DNA of 64,000 nt. Source: Rapidithrix thailandica. GTDB lineage: Bacteria; Bacteroidota; Bacteroidia; Cytophagales; Flammeovirgaceae. Position 1 is the stretch's first letter; each line of letters starts with the position of its first letter. A model generated the notes under the pieces. That model saw only the letters and a program-made list of their open reading frames with translations. It had not been told where the DNA came from and made no database searches. Made by a program: the position numbers and the translations under genes. Location of the stretch: the NCBI RefSeq assembly GCF_039710355.1, contig NZ_JBDKWZ010000022.1, positions 1-64,000 on the forward strand, written 5' to 3'. This document shows positions 41,246 to 50,304 of the stretch, piece by piece.

Positions 41246-41947
41246 ATGAAACTAAATAACAAAAACATTTTACTGACCGGTGGCAGTAAAGGTATCGGGA
41301 AAGCGACTGCAAAATTGTTAAAAGAACAAGGAGCAAATGTTGCAATCACCGGTCGCAACCGGGAAATGCTTATGGAAGCGGCCAAAGAATTGGAGGTGTT
41401 TCCCATCCATGCCGATGTAGCCCAATCAGAAGATATCGAAAAGACCTATCAATTATTTTTACAGGAGTTTGGCAGGCTGGATGTATTGATCAATAATGCC
41501 GGAATAGGCGCCAGTTACTCCTTGGAAGAAGTAACGCGGGAAGCATTTGAGGAAATCTATGCGGTGAATGTGTTTGGGTTAGCTTTAATGACTCAAAAAG
41601 CTGCTGAATTATTTAAAAAGCAAAGCTACGGGCATATCGTCAATATTGCTTCTACTGCCGCGCTGAAAGGTTACCCGGGGGGAACCATTTATGCTTCTTC
41701 TAAATTTGCCTTGCGGGGAATGACACAGTGTTGGCAAGCCGAACTCCGGCCGTATAATGTGAGGGTGATCCTGGTTAATCCCAGTGAAGTGACAACCGCA
41801 TTTGGCAACCCTGAGCGGGAAGAGCGTCCGGAAGAACCGAATAAATTGCGCCCGTTGGAAATTGCTCACACCATTGTTGCAGCTTTGCAAATGGACGAGC
41901 GGGGGTTTATACCGGAAGTGTCGGTGTTTGCCACCAATCCATTTTAA
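41246..41947 (+). CDS. Short-chain dehydrogenase/reductase
   Basis: A classical SDR of 233 residues with a Rossmann fold: TGGSKGIGKATAKLL for the cofactor, NNAG, a catalytic Ser in NIASTAALKG, and Tyr-Lys in IYASSKFAL. Relatives are often annotated as 3-ketoacyl-ACP reductases, but the C-terminus is not that of FabG and the substrate is unknown. The start at 41246 is directly before the first strand; the frame is open 15 codons upstream. It is transcribed away from the trp operon. Confidence 0.88.
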   Translation: MKLNNKNILLTGGSKGIGKATAKLLKEQGANVAITGRNREMLMEAAKELEVFPIHADVAQSEDIEKTYQLFLQEFGRLDVLINNAGIGASYSLEEVTREAFEEIYAVNVFGLALMTQKAAELFKKQSYGHIVNIASTAALKGYPGGTIYASSKFALRGMTQCWQAELRPYNVRVILVNPSEVTTAFGNPEREERPEEPNKLRPLEIAHTIVAALQMDERGFIPEVSVFATNPF

Positions 41948-42146
41948 AAAAGGGGGCATTGGCTTCTTTGTCAGCCAATTGAACCGGACATCAATCCTCA
42001 GGACTCTTTTCCTGGGCGGTAAGTTTTGGATAGATACTATCCCTGTCCCATCTTTGCATGAAAGATATCGAAATATTTACCTGGTTCAGCTCCATTGACC
42101 AGGATCACCAGTAATGAATGAACAACCATTAAAGACGTATTTTCTC

Positions 42147-42587
42147 ATGAAAAAAATATCTTTATTAATCGTATTGGGCTGCTTGTTTGTCAGTGCCGGA
42201 GTGAAAGCCCAAACTTCTGTAAGCTGGAAGCAATTAGGGAAACTCACCTGGAATAATTATTATGATGAAGCTTTGGGGTTTGATGTGTCACAACCGGTAT
42301 TTAGTGATGACTTGAAAAAATTTGAAGGCAAAGAGGTAAAGCTCTCAGGCTATATCATTCCGGTAGATGTAGATGGGGAATATATGGTCCTTTCCGCTTT
42401 TCCCTTTTCCAATTGTTTCTTTTGTGGCAATGCCGGCCCCGAAACGGTGATGGAAGTGGATATTAAGCCCGATCGCGATTTACTAAATAAAAAGGTAGAG
42501 ATAAAAGGTTTACTGGAATTGAATGACGACAACTTTTATCAATTGATTTTTCGCCTGAACAAAGCCCAGGTGCTTTCGGTCGATTAA
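42147..42587 (+). CDS. Exported DUF3299-like protein
   Basis: A 146-residue exported protein with signal peptide MKKISLLIVLGCLFVSAGVKA. The rest has an OB-like or DUF3299-like order: a first strand with SWKQLGKLTW, then VSQPVFSDDLKKFEGKEVKLSGYIIPV, the cysteine pair NCFFCGNAGPE, and KVEIKGLLELND. The CFFC pair may bind a metal or form a disulphide. Similar proteins are found with metal handling genes, and here sufS follows after 240 bases, but a functional link is not shown. The start at 42147 was chosen over one 11 codons upstream because the signal peptide begins there. Confidence 0.72.
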   Translation: MKKISLLIVLGCLFVSAGVKAQTSVSWKQLGKLTWNNYYDEALGFDVSQPVFSDDLKKFEGKEVKLSGYIIPVDVDGEYMVLSAFPFSNCFFCGNAGPETVMEVDIKPDRDLLNKKVEIKGLLELNDDNFYQLIFRLNKAQVLSVD

Positions 42588-42705
42588 TGCTTGTTAAAAC
42601 CTTGCTTGGATACTTTTTTATTTAGACAGGCTAATCCCTAAAGTAAGTATACATGTTAGGTAAATGAGGGCTTAACTTGTTGAGAAATAGTAAAAAAAGC
42701 AGGCT

Positions 42706-42728
42706 TTATTTAGAATAATCCTAAATAA
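42706..42728. promoter_or_regulatory. Palindromic operator upstream of suf genes
   Basis: TTATTTAG and CTAAATAA are exact inverted halves with a 7-base A+T-rich spacer. It lies 100 bases before sufS, just upstream of a GATATTTG box (one mismatch from the -7 consensus) at 42733, so it would cover the -33 region. The form resembles sites of iron-responsive regulators of the Fur or DtxR type. Which protein binds is inference. Confidence 0.55.
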
Positions 42729-42826
42729 GGTCGATATTTGCAAGCGAAACGAAATGAGTAAAGGTCAGCAGTGTGAGAAAATCCATTGCTTGGAACCAAA
42801 TCTGTTGCATTGAAGAAAAATTGTAT

Positions 42827-44047
42827 ATGTTAGATATAGCAAAAATAAGAGAGGAATTTCCCATCTTGCACCAGGAAGTGAACGGTTTTCCTTTGGTGTA
42901 TTTTGATAATGCCGCAACCTCTCAAAAGCCCAAAAAAGTAATTGAGGCTTTGGTGAAGTATTATGAAGGAACGAATTCCAATGTTCACCGGGGGGCTCAT
43001 ACATTGGCCAGCCAGGCAACGGAGCAATTTGAACAAACCCGAGAAGCAGCCCGGGCATTTTTAAATGCTTCATCCACTGAAGAAGTAATTTTCACCAAGG
43101 GGACTACCGAAGGGCTCAATCTGGTCGCTTCTTCGTTTGGCCGTTCACAGATTCAGGAAGGAGACGAAGTGATTATTTCTACCATGGAACACCATTCGAA
43201 TATCGTTCCGTGGCAAATTTTATGTGAAGAGAAAAAGGCTATCTTAAAGGTAATCCCGATGACGGATGAAGGAGAGCTGATTTTCGAGGAATATGAAAAG
43301 TTACTTTCTGAAAAGACCAAATTAGTTTCTATCGTTCATGTGTCGAATAGTTTGGGTACGATCAACCCGATCAAACAATACATTGACCTGGCGCACCGGT
43401 ACGGAGCTGTAGTGATGGTAGACGGTGCACAATCCAGCCCGCATTTTCAATTGGATGTGCAAGACCTGGATTGTGATTTCTTTGTGTTTTCTGCTCATAA
43501 AATATATGGTCCTACCGGCATGGGCGTGTTGTACGGTAAGAAAGCTCTGTTGGAAAAAATGCCACCTTATTTGGGCGGTGGTGAAATGATCAAAGAGGTA
43601 ACTTTTGAGAAAACCACTTATAATGACCTGCCTTTTAAGTTTGAAGCCGGAACACCAAATATTGGAGATACCATTGCTCTAAAATATGCTTTGGATTTTA
43701 TGAATGAGATAGGCCGGGAAAAAATCGCAGCGCATGAGCAAGACTTGTTGGCTTATGCCACAGAGCAAATGAAGGCCATTGATCGAGTGAAAATAATAGG
43801 GGAAGCAAGGAACAAAGTCGGGGTGATATCTTTTAATGTGGAGGGGATGCACCATTTCGATGTGGGTATGTTGATGGATGCCAACGGGATTGCTATCCGT
43901 ACAGGGCATCATTGTACGCAACCCTTGATGCATCGGTTAGGCATTGACGGAACGGTACGGGCTTCTTTTGCCATATATAACACGAAAGAAGAAGTAGACA
44001 GAATGGTGGGAAGTCTGCGGAAAATTATTGCTAAATTTGCAAAATAG
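42827..44047 (+). CDS. sufS: Cysteine desulfurase SufS
   Basis: SufS takes sulfur from cysteine for Fe-S cluster assembly. The 406-residue class II enzyme has YFDNAATSQKPKKVIEA, EVIFTKGTTEGLNLVA, MEHHSNIVPWQ, the PLP lysine in FVFSAHKIYGPTGMGVLYG and the persulfide cysteine in RTGHHCTQPLM. The start at 42827 matches the family; the frame is open 18 codons upstream. sufE and a SufT-like gene follow, but sufBCD are not in the window. Confidence 0.96.
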   Translation: MLDIAKIREEFPILHQEVNGFPLVYFDNAATSQKPKKVIEALVKYYEGTNSNVHRGAHTLASQATEQFEQTREAARAFLNASSTEEVIFTKGTTEGLNLVASSFGRSQIQEGDEVIISTMEHHSNIVPWQILCEEKKAILKVIPMTDEGELIFEEYEKLLSEKTKLVSIVHVSNSLGTINPIKQYIDLAHRYGAVVMVDGAQSSPHFQLDVQDLDCDFFVFSAHKIYGPTGMGVLYGKKALLEKMPPYLGGGEMIKEVTFEKTTYNDLPFKFEAGTPNIGDTIALKYALDFMNEIGREKIAAHEQDLLAYATEQMKAIDRVKIIGEARNKVGVISFNVEGMHHFDVGMLMDANGIAIRTGHHCTQPLMHRLGIDGTVRASFAIYNTKEEVDRMVGSLRKIIAKFAK

Positions 44048-44101
44048 TCAGGAAGGAATAGTACTTACTCACTGGCTTTCGCTTACAAATTCACACAAGA
44101 T

Positions 44102-44545
44102 ATGTCAATAAACGAAGTACAAGACGAGATTATAGAAGAGTTTGGGCTTCTTGCGGGAGACCGTGAGAGCACTATTTTTTATATAATGGAATTGGGGCAA
44201 AAGTTGGAAGCTTTGCCGGAAGAACACCAAATAGATGACAACCTGATCAAGGGCTGCCAGTCCAAAGTATGGTTGGTCACTAAGTTTGAGGGTGGAAAAG
44301 TGTTTTTCCATGCGGATTCTAATACGGATATTACCAAGGGCCTGATTAGTATTCTGATCCGGGTTCTTTCCGGGCGTACTACTGCCGAAATCCAACAAGC
44401 TGATCTTTATTTTATCGAAAAGATCGGAATGAACAATGTGATTGGCTCTCAACGTTCCAACGGTTTTGCCGCCATGATCAAACAAATGAAATTGTTTGCT
44501 TTTGCTTATCAAGCAAAAGCTGCGAGTGAGCAATCATCCAATTAA
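44102..44545 (+). CDS. sufE: Sulfur acceptor SufE
   Basis: SufE, 147 residues, accepts the persulfide from SufS and passes it to the SufBCD scaffold. The catalytic cysteine lies in IKGCQSKVWL, and LIRVLSGRTTAEI and GMNNVIGSQRSNGFAAMI are typical. It starts 54 bases after sufS and is probably in the same transcript. Confidence 0.95.
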   Translation: MSINEVQDEIIEEFGLLAGDRESTIFYIMELGQKLEALPEEHQIDDNLIKGCQSKVWLVTKFEGGKVFFHADSNTDITKGLISILIRVLSGRTTAEIQQADLYFIEKIGMNNVIGSQRSNGFAAMIKQMKLFAFAYQAKAASEQSSN

Positions 44546-44602
44546 CTTGGGTGTAAACTGCTTCCTTAATTTTTAAATTCATGAACCAAAACTAAATTAA
44601 CT

Positions 44603-44917
44603 ATGACAGAAGGAACCATCCAAAAGGAGCAAGTCATAGATGCTATCAAAAGAGTGTATGACCCGGAAATCCCGGTGGACGTGTATGAGCTGGGCTTGAT
44701 CTATGAGATCAATGTATATCCGGTCAATAATGTATACGTATTGATGACACTTACCTCTCCCGCTTGCCCTTCGGCCGAGCAATTGCCCGGTGAGGTGGAG
44801 CAGCGTGTCCGGGAAATCGAAGGAGTCAATGATGTAAAAGTGGAGTTGACATTTGACCCTCCTTATCATCAGGACATGATGTCGGAGGTAGCAAAAGTAG
44901 AGTTGGGTTTTATGTAA
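44603..44917 (+). CDS. sufT: SUF-associated MIP18/DUF59 protein SufT-like
   Basis: A 104-residue DUF59 protein: VIDAIKRVYDPEIPVDVYELGLIYEI, VLMTLTSPACPSAEQLPGEVEQ and VELTFDPPY. The cysteine in SPACP is the conserved one of this family. In suf operons of many bacteria this protein helps in maturation of Fe-S proteins. The order sufS-sufE-sufT supports this role here. Confidence 0.9.
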   Translation: MTEGTIQKEQVIDAIKRVYDPEIPVDVYELGLIYEINVYPVNNVYVLMTLTSPACPSAEQLPGEVEQRVREIEGVNDVKVELTFDPPYHQDMMSEVAKVELGFM

Positions 44918-44982
44918 TCCGGCTGCTGTGAGTATTTAAGAATTTTAATTTTTTTTGTAAAACATATAAAACAAACATAAAC

Positions 44983-45399
44983 ATGTATCCGGAACATTTG
45001 ACCGCCCCAATGAAGCAACAGTTGGTGAATGAGGGCTTTACTGATTTGACTACTTCCGAACAAGTAGAAGAATTATTAAATAAAGAAGAAGGAACGGCTC
45101 TGGTAGTGGTAAATTCAGTATGTGGGTGTGCGGCCGGCACTGCTCGACCTGGTGTGATCTTATCGTTGGAAAACTCAGAGAAGAAGCCTGATGTATTGGC
45201 AACTGTATTTGCCGGAGTGGACAAAGAAGCCACTCAAAAAGCGCGTGAGTTTATGTTGCCCTATCCCCCTTCTTCACCATCCATCGCCTTGTTTAAAAAC
45301 GGTGAGTTGGTGCATTTTGTAGAGAGGCATCATATCGAAGGCCGTTCTGCTGAAATGATTGCCGAGCACTTAAAGGCCGTATACAAAGAATTCTGTTAA
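44983..45399 (+). CDS. Bacilliredoxin-like protein, BrxA/BrxB family
   Basis: A 138-residue thioredoxin-fold protein (DUF1094/YphP family). It opens MYPEHLTAPMKQQLVNEGFTDL and has the CGC active site in NSVCGCAAGTARPG. In Bacillus such proteins remove bacillithiol from proteins. Bacteroidota also contain bacillithiol or similar thiols, so a thiol-disulphide role is likely but not proven. Position after the suf genes fits protection of thiols and clusters. Confidence 0.88.
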   Translation: MYPEHLTAPMKQQLVNEGFTDLTTSEQVEELLNKEEGTALVVVNSVCGCAAGTARPGVILSLENSEKKPDVLATVFAGVDKEATQKAREFMLPYPPSSPSIALFKNGELVHFVERHHIEGRSAEMIAEHLKAVYKEFC

Positions 45400-45511
45400 T
45401 TTAAAAAACAATACTTGCCCTTTGGTGAGTGAGAGTATACCTCCGAGGGCTATTCGTGTTTTTACTAGTTAAACATTTTTTTCTTAAGTCCTTGGGGGTT
45501 TTCAACAACGG

Positions 45512-45553
45512 AAAAAGCCCATTTGCTTGTCAAATCGCAAATGGGCTTTTTTC
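45512..45553. terminator. Bidirectional terminator
   Basis: A 15-base perfect stem, AAAAAGCCCATTTGC and its complement, with a 10-base loop and T residues on both strands, between two converging genes. Confidence 0.85.
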
Positions 45554-45571
45554 ATTCTTTTGTGAAGGGGG

Positions 45572-48433
45572 TTATTGTGGGCTTTGGTAAATCCGGATCT
45601 CTACCCGTCTGTTTTGCTTTCTTGCGTATTCCGATGTATTGGGTGCTATGGGTTGGGTTTCCCCATAACTAGTCACAACCAAGTTGTGTTGGGAGATTCC
45701 CTGTGAGATAAAAAAGTCCGCAACTGCTTTGGCTCTTTGAAATCCTAACGTTTGATTGATACTTTCCGGCCCGAGATCACAGGTATGTCCTCCGATTTCA
45801 ATCTGTAAATCGGGGTATTGGGAAAGCAAGTTTCTTAGTTCACGGAGTGTTTCCTTTTGTGCTTTTAACATATCAGAGTTAAGGTCAAAATAAAGAATCT
45901 GACCAATCAAACTTCCTGTGGTGAGAGAATAAGAAGGGGCGGTGGTAGGCTGATTGGTTTCTTCAATGGCCGATACCCGGGGACGACCTCCTTTCAAGAC
46001 TTGAAACTCGATCCTCCTGTTGGCTTGCCTACCCGAATCCGTCTTGTTGCTGGCAAGAGGTTTGGACAGCCCGTAGCTTTTGATCACCAGCCGTTCCCTG
46101 GCGATGCCCCTGAATACCATTTGTTGTGCGACAATTTTTGCCCTTCGTTCAGCCAATTTAAAGTTGTAGGACGGGCTGCCTATATTATCCGTATGCCCTC
46201 CGATTTCGATAATCAGCCCAGGCATTTTTTCCATCATTTCCACCATCTCTTCAATTGCCAGAATTGCTTCAGGGTTTAAGGAGTTATCTGCAAAGGCAAA
46301 CTTGATTTTGTGAACCGTTTGGATAAATGAGAAATCGAATGGTAACTCTACCCCTGGTGTGGAAATACTGTCTTTGGGTAGCTCCACTAACACTAAGTCC
46401 GGGTTAATTTCTGGGTAATCCAATGGTGCCTTTTCCTTTGAAGCATGGTCGGTCCTGATAATGAATTCAACCCGGTTGTTTTTTCTTTTTCCTTGTTGGG
46501 TAGTATTGAGTGCAACCGGATAATTTGAGCCCAATCCTTGCGCCTTGATCAGAGTGGATGTGTGGTTTTGTAGTTTCAGTTCTTCAACTAAAACGTCTGC
46601 CATTGCTTGGGTGGTAAATTTACTGACCAGACTGTCTTGAGAGTTATCCGAATGTACGACAATCTCGATTTCGTCAACTTTTTGTTCGGCCAGTAGTTGT
46701 TGCAAAGACTGTAATTCTCTATAGGACTCCACCTTAAGCTCCATTTGATCTGTGAAAAAGATATTGTTGAGTACTTCAAAACTATTTTCCTCAATGGGTT
46801 TTAAATGGATGTCTTCATGAAGCTCTAGGTATTCGAATTGCTCGGGAACATCTATGTTAATGGATTTGAACAAATAGCCGCCATGGGCCACCCGGATGCC
46901 ATAGTTTCTTCCGGGTTGCAAAAACAATGAAAATTTTCCGGTAAAGCTATTAGCCTCAGCTACTTTTACCAATTTGTGTTCGGTATTATCAAAAATTTCG
47001 ATACTGGCTCCCAACGGTCGATCCGTATGGGCATCTTTAACACTGCCTTTTAACACAATGATATTAAGCTGTTTGGAGGGGATATTGGCCATATACAAAT
47101 CAAAACTGCCATAGCTATCTTCCCGTTGTGAAGAAAAGTAGCCCCGGGAGCCATCGGCCGAAACGGTATAATAAATATCGTCATCGGCTGAGTTAATCGG
47201 GTAACCGATATTTTGAGGGGCCGTCCAAATATTATTATCCAAATCATGTAACTCGGTAAAATAAATATCAAAACCTCCCATACCATTATGGCCATTGGAG
47301 CTGAAAAACAGTGTTTTTCCATTGGGGTGAATATAGGGAGCGTCTTCGTCAAAAGGTGTGTTGATCAATGGGCCCAGGTTCAAGGGTTTGGCCCAAGAGA
47401 GGTCAGGCAAGCGTCTTACCATATAGATATCCCTGCCACCCTGTGCTTCCGGATCTTCCCGGTTGCTCACAAAAAACATTAGTTTTCCGTCTGCGGTAAT
47501 GCTGGCATGCGTTTCCCAATTTTTTGTATTGATTCCCTCTTGCAATTTGACGGGTTGTGTCCAGGATTCGTCTCGGTTTTTACTGATATAAATATCGCCT
47601 GAGAGCAGAGTGCTGACATTGTTATCCTTATAAATAAAGAGTTCTTGTCCATCAGGCGAAAGACCTATTGAGGCATCGTGGGTTGTGGTGTTGATAGATT
47701 CCCCAATATTGCGCGGTGTTTGCCAATGGCCATTCTCATCTTTTTCCGCGATATAAATATCTTCGTAGGGTAAACTTTGAATTGGATCCAAAGCCTTACC
47801 AAGGTTGCCGGGCCTTCTTGAGGTAAAAATCAGTCTGCTTTCATCGGAAGAAATGACAGGGCATACTTCGGGGTATTCAGTGTTTACGGTTGGGCCTAAG
47901 TTAAAAATTACCAGGTCTAATGGCGAAGCTGTAAGTTGTTTCCCTGTCCGGCATTGTCGAATCAAGAGTTGAATTTCTTCTTCTGTGATTCTTTGAAAGT
48001 CAGAGTTGTGTATGTCTCCCGGTTGAGCTTTTCGATATGCCTCCGGTGAGGTATTCAAGTGTTTTTGGTAATAATGGATGGCCGTGTCAAATTGGTGATG
48101 AAGATGCAATGCGCGGCCTAAGTAAAAATATAAATTGGGGTACGGAGAGGAGGCCCGTTGGCTTAGCAAAAGATGCGGGAGGGCTTTTTTCTTCTCATGG
48201 GTGTTTAAATATGCAATTCCTGTAAGGTACCGGTAATACGTATTACCCGAATCCGATTCTACAAGAGGTTGCAGAAATTGCAAAGCATGATAATACTCTT
48301 GTACTTCAATGTACTTGCGGGCTTGTTTTAAAAACTTAGATTGGTTGACTTGTAATGCTTGGGCCAGGTTTTTTGAGGTACATATTGCTAAAAGGCAGCA
48401 AATACCCAACGCAACGTTTACTAATTTGAACAT
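45572..48433 (-). CDS. PorE-like outer membrane protein with three OmpA-like domains
   Basis: A 953-residue exported protein (signal peptide ending about 25, NLAQA). The order is: TPR repeats (about 30-150); PD40 beta-propeller strands (ISSDESRLIFTSRR, LSPDGQELFIYKDN, ITADGKLMFFVSNRE, IHPNGKTLFFSSNG); a carboxypeptidase-regulatory-like domain near 470-540 (GSVKDAHTDRPLGASIEIFD); then three OmpA-like domains. The second (GGHTDNIGSPSYNFKLAERR) keeps the Asp and Arg for peptidoglycan; the third has GGHTCDLG; the first is degenerate. TPR-PD40-CRD-OmpA is the plan of PorE, a type IX secretion component; three OmpA copies are unusual. It likely links the outer membrane to the cell wall. Confidence 0.85.
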   Translation of the reverse strand: MFKLVNVALGICCLLAICTSKNLAQALQVNQSKFLKQARKYIEVQEYYHALQFLQPLVESDSGNTYYRYLTGIAYLNTHEKKKALPHLLLSQRASSPYPNLYFYLGRALHLHHQFDTAIHYYQKHLNTSPEAYRKAQPGDIHNSDFQRITEEEIQLLIRQCRTGKQLTASPLDLVIFNLGPTVNTEYPEVCPVISSDESRLIFTSRRPGNLGKALDPIQSLPYEDIYIAEKDENGHWQTPRNIGESINTTTHDASIGLSPDGQELFIYKDNNVSTLLSGDIYISKNRDESWTQPVKLQEGINTKNWETHASITADGKLMFFVSNREDPEAQGGRDIYMVRRLPDLSWAKPLNLGPLINTPFDEDAPYIHPNGKTLFFSSNGHNGMGGFDIYFTELHDLDNNIWTAPQNIGYPINSADDDIYYTVSADGSRGYFSSQREDSYGSFDLYMANIPSKQLNIIVLKGSVKDAHTDRPLGASIEIFDNTEHKLVKVAEANSFTGKFSLFLQPGRNYGIRVAHGGYLFKSINIDVPEQFEYLELHEDIHLKPIEENSFEVLNNIFFTDQMELKVESYRELQSLQQLLAEQKVDEIEIVVHSDNSQDSLVSKFTTQAMADVLVEELKLQNHTSTLIKAQGLGSNYPVALNTTQQGKRKNNRVEFIIRTDHASKEKAPLDYPEINPDLVLVELPKDSISTPGVELPFDFSFIQTVHKIKFAFADNSLNPEAILAIEEMVEMMEKMPGLIIEIGGHTDNIGSPSYNFKLAERRAKIVAQQMVFRGIARERLVIKSYGLSKPLASNKTDSGRQANRRIEFQVLKGGRPRVSAIEETNQPTTAPSYSLTTGSLIGQILYFDLNSDMLKAQKETLRELRNLLSQYPDLQIEIGGHTCDLGPESINQTLGFQRAKAVADFFISQGISQHNLVVTSYGETQPIAPNTSEYARKQNRRVEIRIYQSPQ

Positions 48434-48745
48434 GCCAGTTTGCTATAGTTTGTTTGTAAAGAAAGTTTTAGGAGTTGTTAGTGATGTTCAAGGTTGTTGC
48501 CTGTGATATACTATACTTTGTAAATGTAATAATTTTTTGATTGAATTGGAATTCACCCGGCCTCTGAGAATACGTACGGGGTGTTGGGCATTGAGTGCCG
48601 GTTATGGAGCTTTGATTTTACAATATATTCCCATAAATATATCCAAATAAGAAAATTAACTAAGATATTTGAAGGGAAATTGAGGGATATACCTTGACAT
48701 ATTTCCTGAGACAGTTGGTTTTAAAGGCAAAAAGAGCATTAAAGA
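48434..48745. other. Divergent promoter region
   Basis: About 310 bases between the leftward PorE-like gene and ubiE. No full promoter consensus, small gene or strong hairpin is seen. Confidence 0.5.
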
Positions 48746-49471
48746 ATGACCGTATTACCGTATAAAGATCAAAGACAATCTAAAAAGGAGCAGGTAGCCA
48801 CCATGTTTAATAACGTATCCCCTAAATACGATTTGTTAAATCGTTTGTTAAGTATGGGGATCGATATTTATTGGAGAAAACGCGCTATCCGTCTATTGAA
48901 GAAAGAACCTCATGATATGATCCTGGATGTGGCCACCGGTACAGGGGATTTTGCAATTGAGGCATTATCTTTGAAGCCTAAGAAAATTGTCGGAGTGGAT
49001 ATCTCCGAAGGGATGTTGGAAGTGGGGAGAAAGAAACTTGAAAAACTAAAATTAACAGACAAAATCACTTTAGCTCTCGGAGATTCAGAAAAACTGAACT
49101 TTGAGGACAATACTTTTGATGCCGCTACGGTTGCATTCGGTGTGCGCAACTACGAAAACTTAGTTCAAGGCTTAGCGGACATGAAGCGCGTCCTGAAGCC
49201 GGGTGGTAGTTTGTTAGTCCTTGAGTTTTCCATGCCTGAAACCTTCCCTTTCAAACAGATTTACAACTTCTACTTCAAGAATATCCTGCCGATGGTAGGC
49301 CGAATGATTTCGAAAGATAGCTCTGCCTACACATATCTTCCAGAGTCAGTGGAAGAATTTCCATATGGCGAAAGATTTGTCAACATATTGAAAAATAAAG
49401 TAGGATTTAAATCAGTAAGATGTATACCACTAACCTTTGGCATCAGCTCAATTTATCTGGCAAAAAAATAA
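48746..49471 (+). CDS. ubiE: Demethylmenaquinone methyltransferase
   Basis: UbiE/MenG, 241 residues, methylates demethylmenaquinone to menaquinone, the usual respiratory quinone of Bacteroidota. It has FNNVSPKYDLLNRLLSMGID, the SAM site LDVATGTGDFAIEA, GVDISEGMLEVG, FGVRNYENL and LVLEFSMPETFPFKQIYNFYF. Its 3' end overlaps the start of the PorT gene by 52 bases in another frame. That pairing recurs, as far as I remember, in other Bacteroidota. Confidence 0.95.
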   Translation: MTVLPYKDQRQSKKEQVATMFNNVSPKYDLLNRLLSMGIDIYWRKRAIRLLKKEPHDMILDVATGTGDFAIEALSLKPKKIVGVDISEGMLEVGRKKLEKLKLTDKITLALGDSEKLNFEDNTFDAATVAFGVRNYENLVQGLADMKRVLKPGGSLLVLEFSMPETFPFKQIYNFYFKNILPMVGRMISKDSSAYTYLPESVEEFPYGERFVNILKNKVGFKSVRCIPLTFGISSIYLAKK

Positions 49472-50181
49472 TCATAGCCGGGAGTTTATTCATACTGGCT
49501 TGTTTTTTTAATGATGTTTATGCACAACGTCAGCGGGTGATCAACTTGCCCGATTACGATCGTAAAACCATGCATTATGGTTTTCAAATCGGGGTTTTTC
49601 AATCCACCATGGCGTTAAAGCATTCCGAATATTTTGCTTCTGTAGATAATCCTAGCCCCGAAAGTGTCATTTCTGTTAACCCTATATCCCGGCCTGGGTT
49701 TTCTTTGGGGTTTGTCGCAAATTTTGCGTTAAAAGACGAATTGTGGGATTTGCGTTTGTTGCCGAATGTGTCTTTCTATAACCGGGCTTTGGAGTATACC
49801 TTTGCCAATGGCCAGACGGAAACACTGGAAAAAGAGATGACCTTTGTAGAAGTGCCATTTATGCTGAAGTATAAGTCTATGCGTAGGGGAAACCACCGGA
49901 TGTTTATGCAAGCCGGCTTGACCGGAGGGGTGAAAGTAGGTGGTAAAAAAGAAGAAGAAGGACAAGATGAAAACTTTGATTTTAACCGTTACAATCTGGA
50001 AGTCTCTTATGGCTTTGGTTTTCATTTCTATATGCAGATGTTCAACTTTTCACCGGAAATCCGTTTTTCACACGGTTTGGTGAATTTGTTCAAACGCCCA
50101 AGTCAATCCAATGAGTACTCGCAGCCTATAGAACGATTGACCACCCATAAAATCACCCTGTTTCTCAACTTTGAGGGGTAA
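49420..50181 (+). CDS. porT: Type IX secretion component PorT
   Basis: An outer membrane beta-barrel of 253 residues. The signal peptide is KKIIIAGSLFILACFFNDVYA, preceded by about 14 residues inside the ubiE end. The mature part has INLPDYDRKTMHYGFQIG, RPGFSLGFVANFALKD, WDLRLLPNVSFYNR, LEKEMTFVEVPFMLKYKS and a final LFLNFEG. These are PorT/SprT features; PorT is required for gliding and type IX secretion. No other start codon is available between 49420 and the signal peptide, so a 52-base overlap with ubiE is needed unless an unusual start is used. Confidence 0.85.
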   Translation: MYTTNLWHQLNLSGKKIIIAGSLFILACFFNDVYAQRQRVINLPDYDRKTMHYGFQIGVFQSTMALKHSEYFASVDNPSPESVISVNPISRPGFSLGFVANFALKDELWDLRLLPNVSFYNRALEYTFANGQTETLEKEMTFVEVPFMLKYKSMRRGNHRMFMQAGLTGGVKVGGKKEEEGQDENFDFNRYNLEVSYGFGFHFYMQMFNFSPEIRFSHGLVNLFKRPSQSNEYSQPIERLTTHKITLFLNFEG

Positions 50182-50202
50182 TTGTACCTCAGCGTAAATG
50201 AT

Positions 50203-50246
50203 AAAACAGGTGCAAAGACAAATTGAGGTCTTTGCACCTGTTTTTT
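50203..50246. terminator. Terminator after porT
   Basis: A 17-base perfect stem (AAAACAGGTGCAAAGAC and complement) with an 8-base loop and a long T tract. Confidence 0.85.
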
Positions 50247-50304
50247 TGTGCTATTTCGCTATCATTGCAATGTATGTGAATTAACCTTTAACTGTAAAGT
50301 AAAT

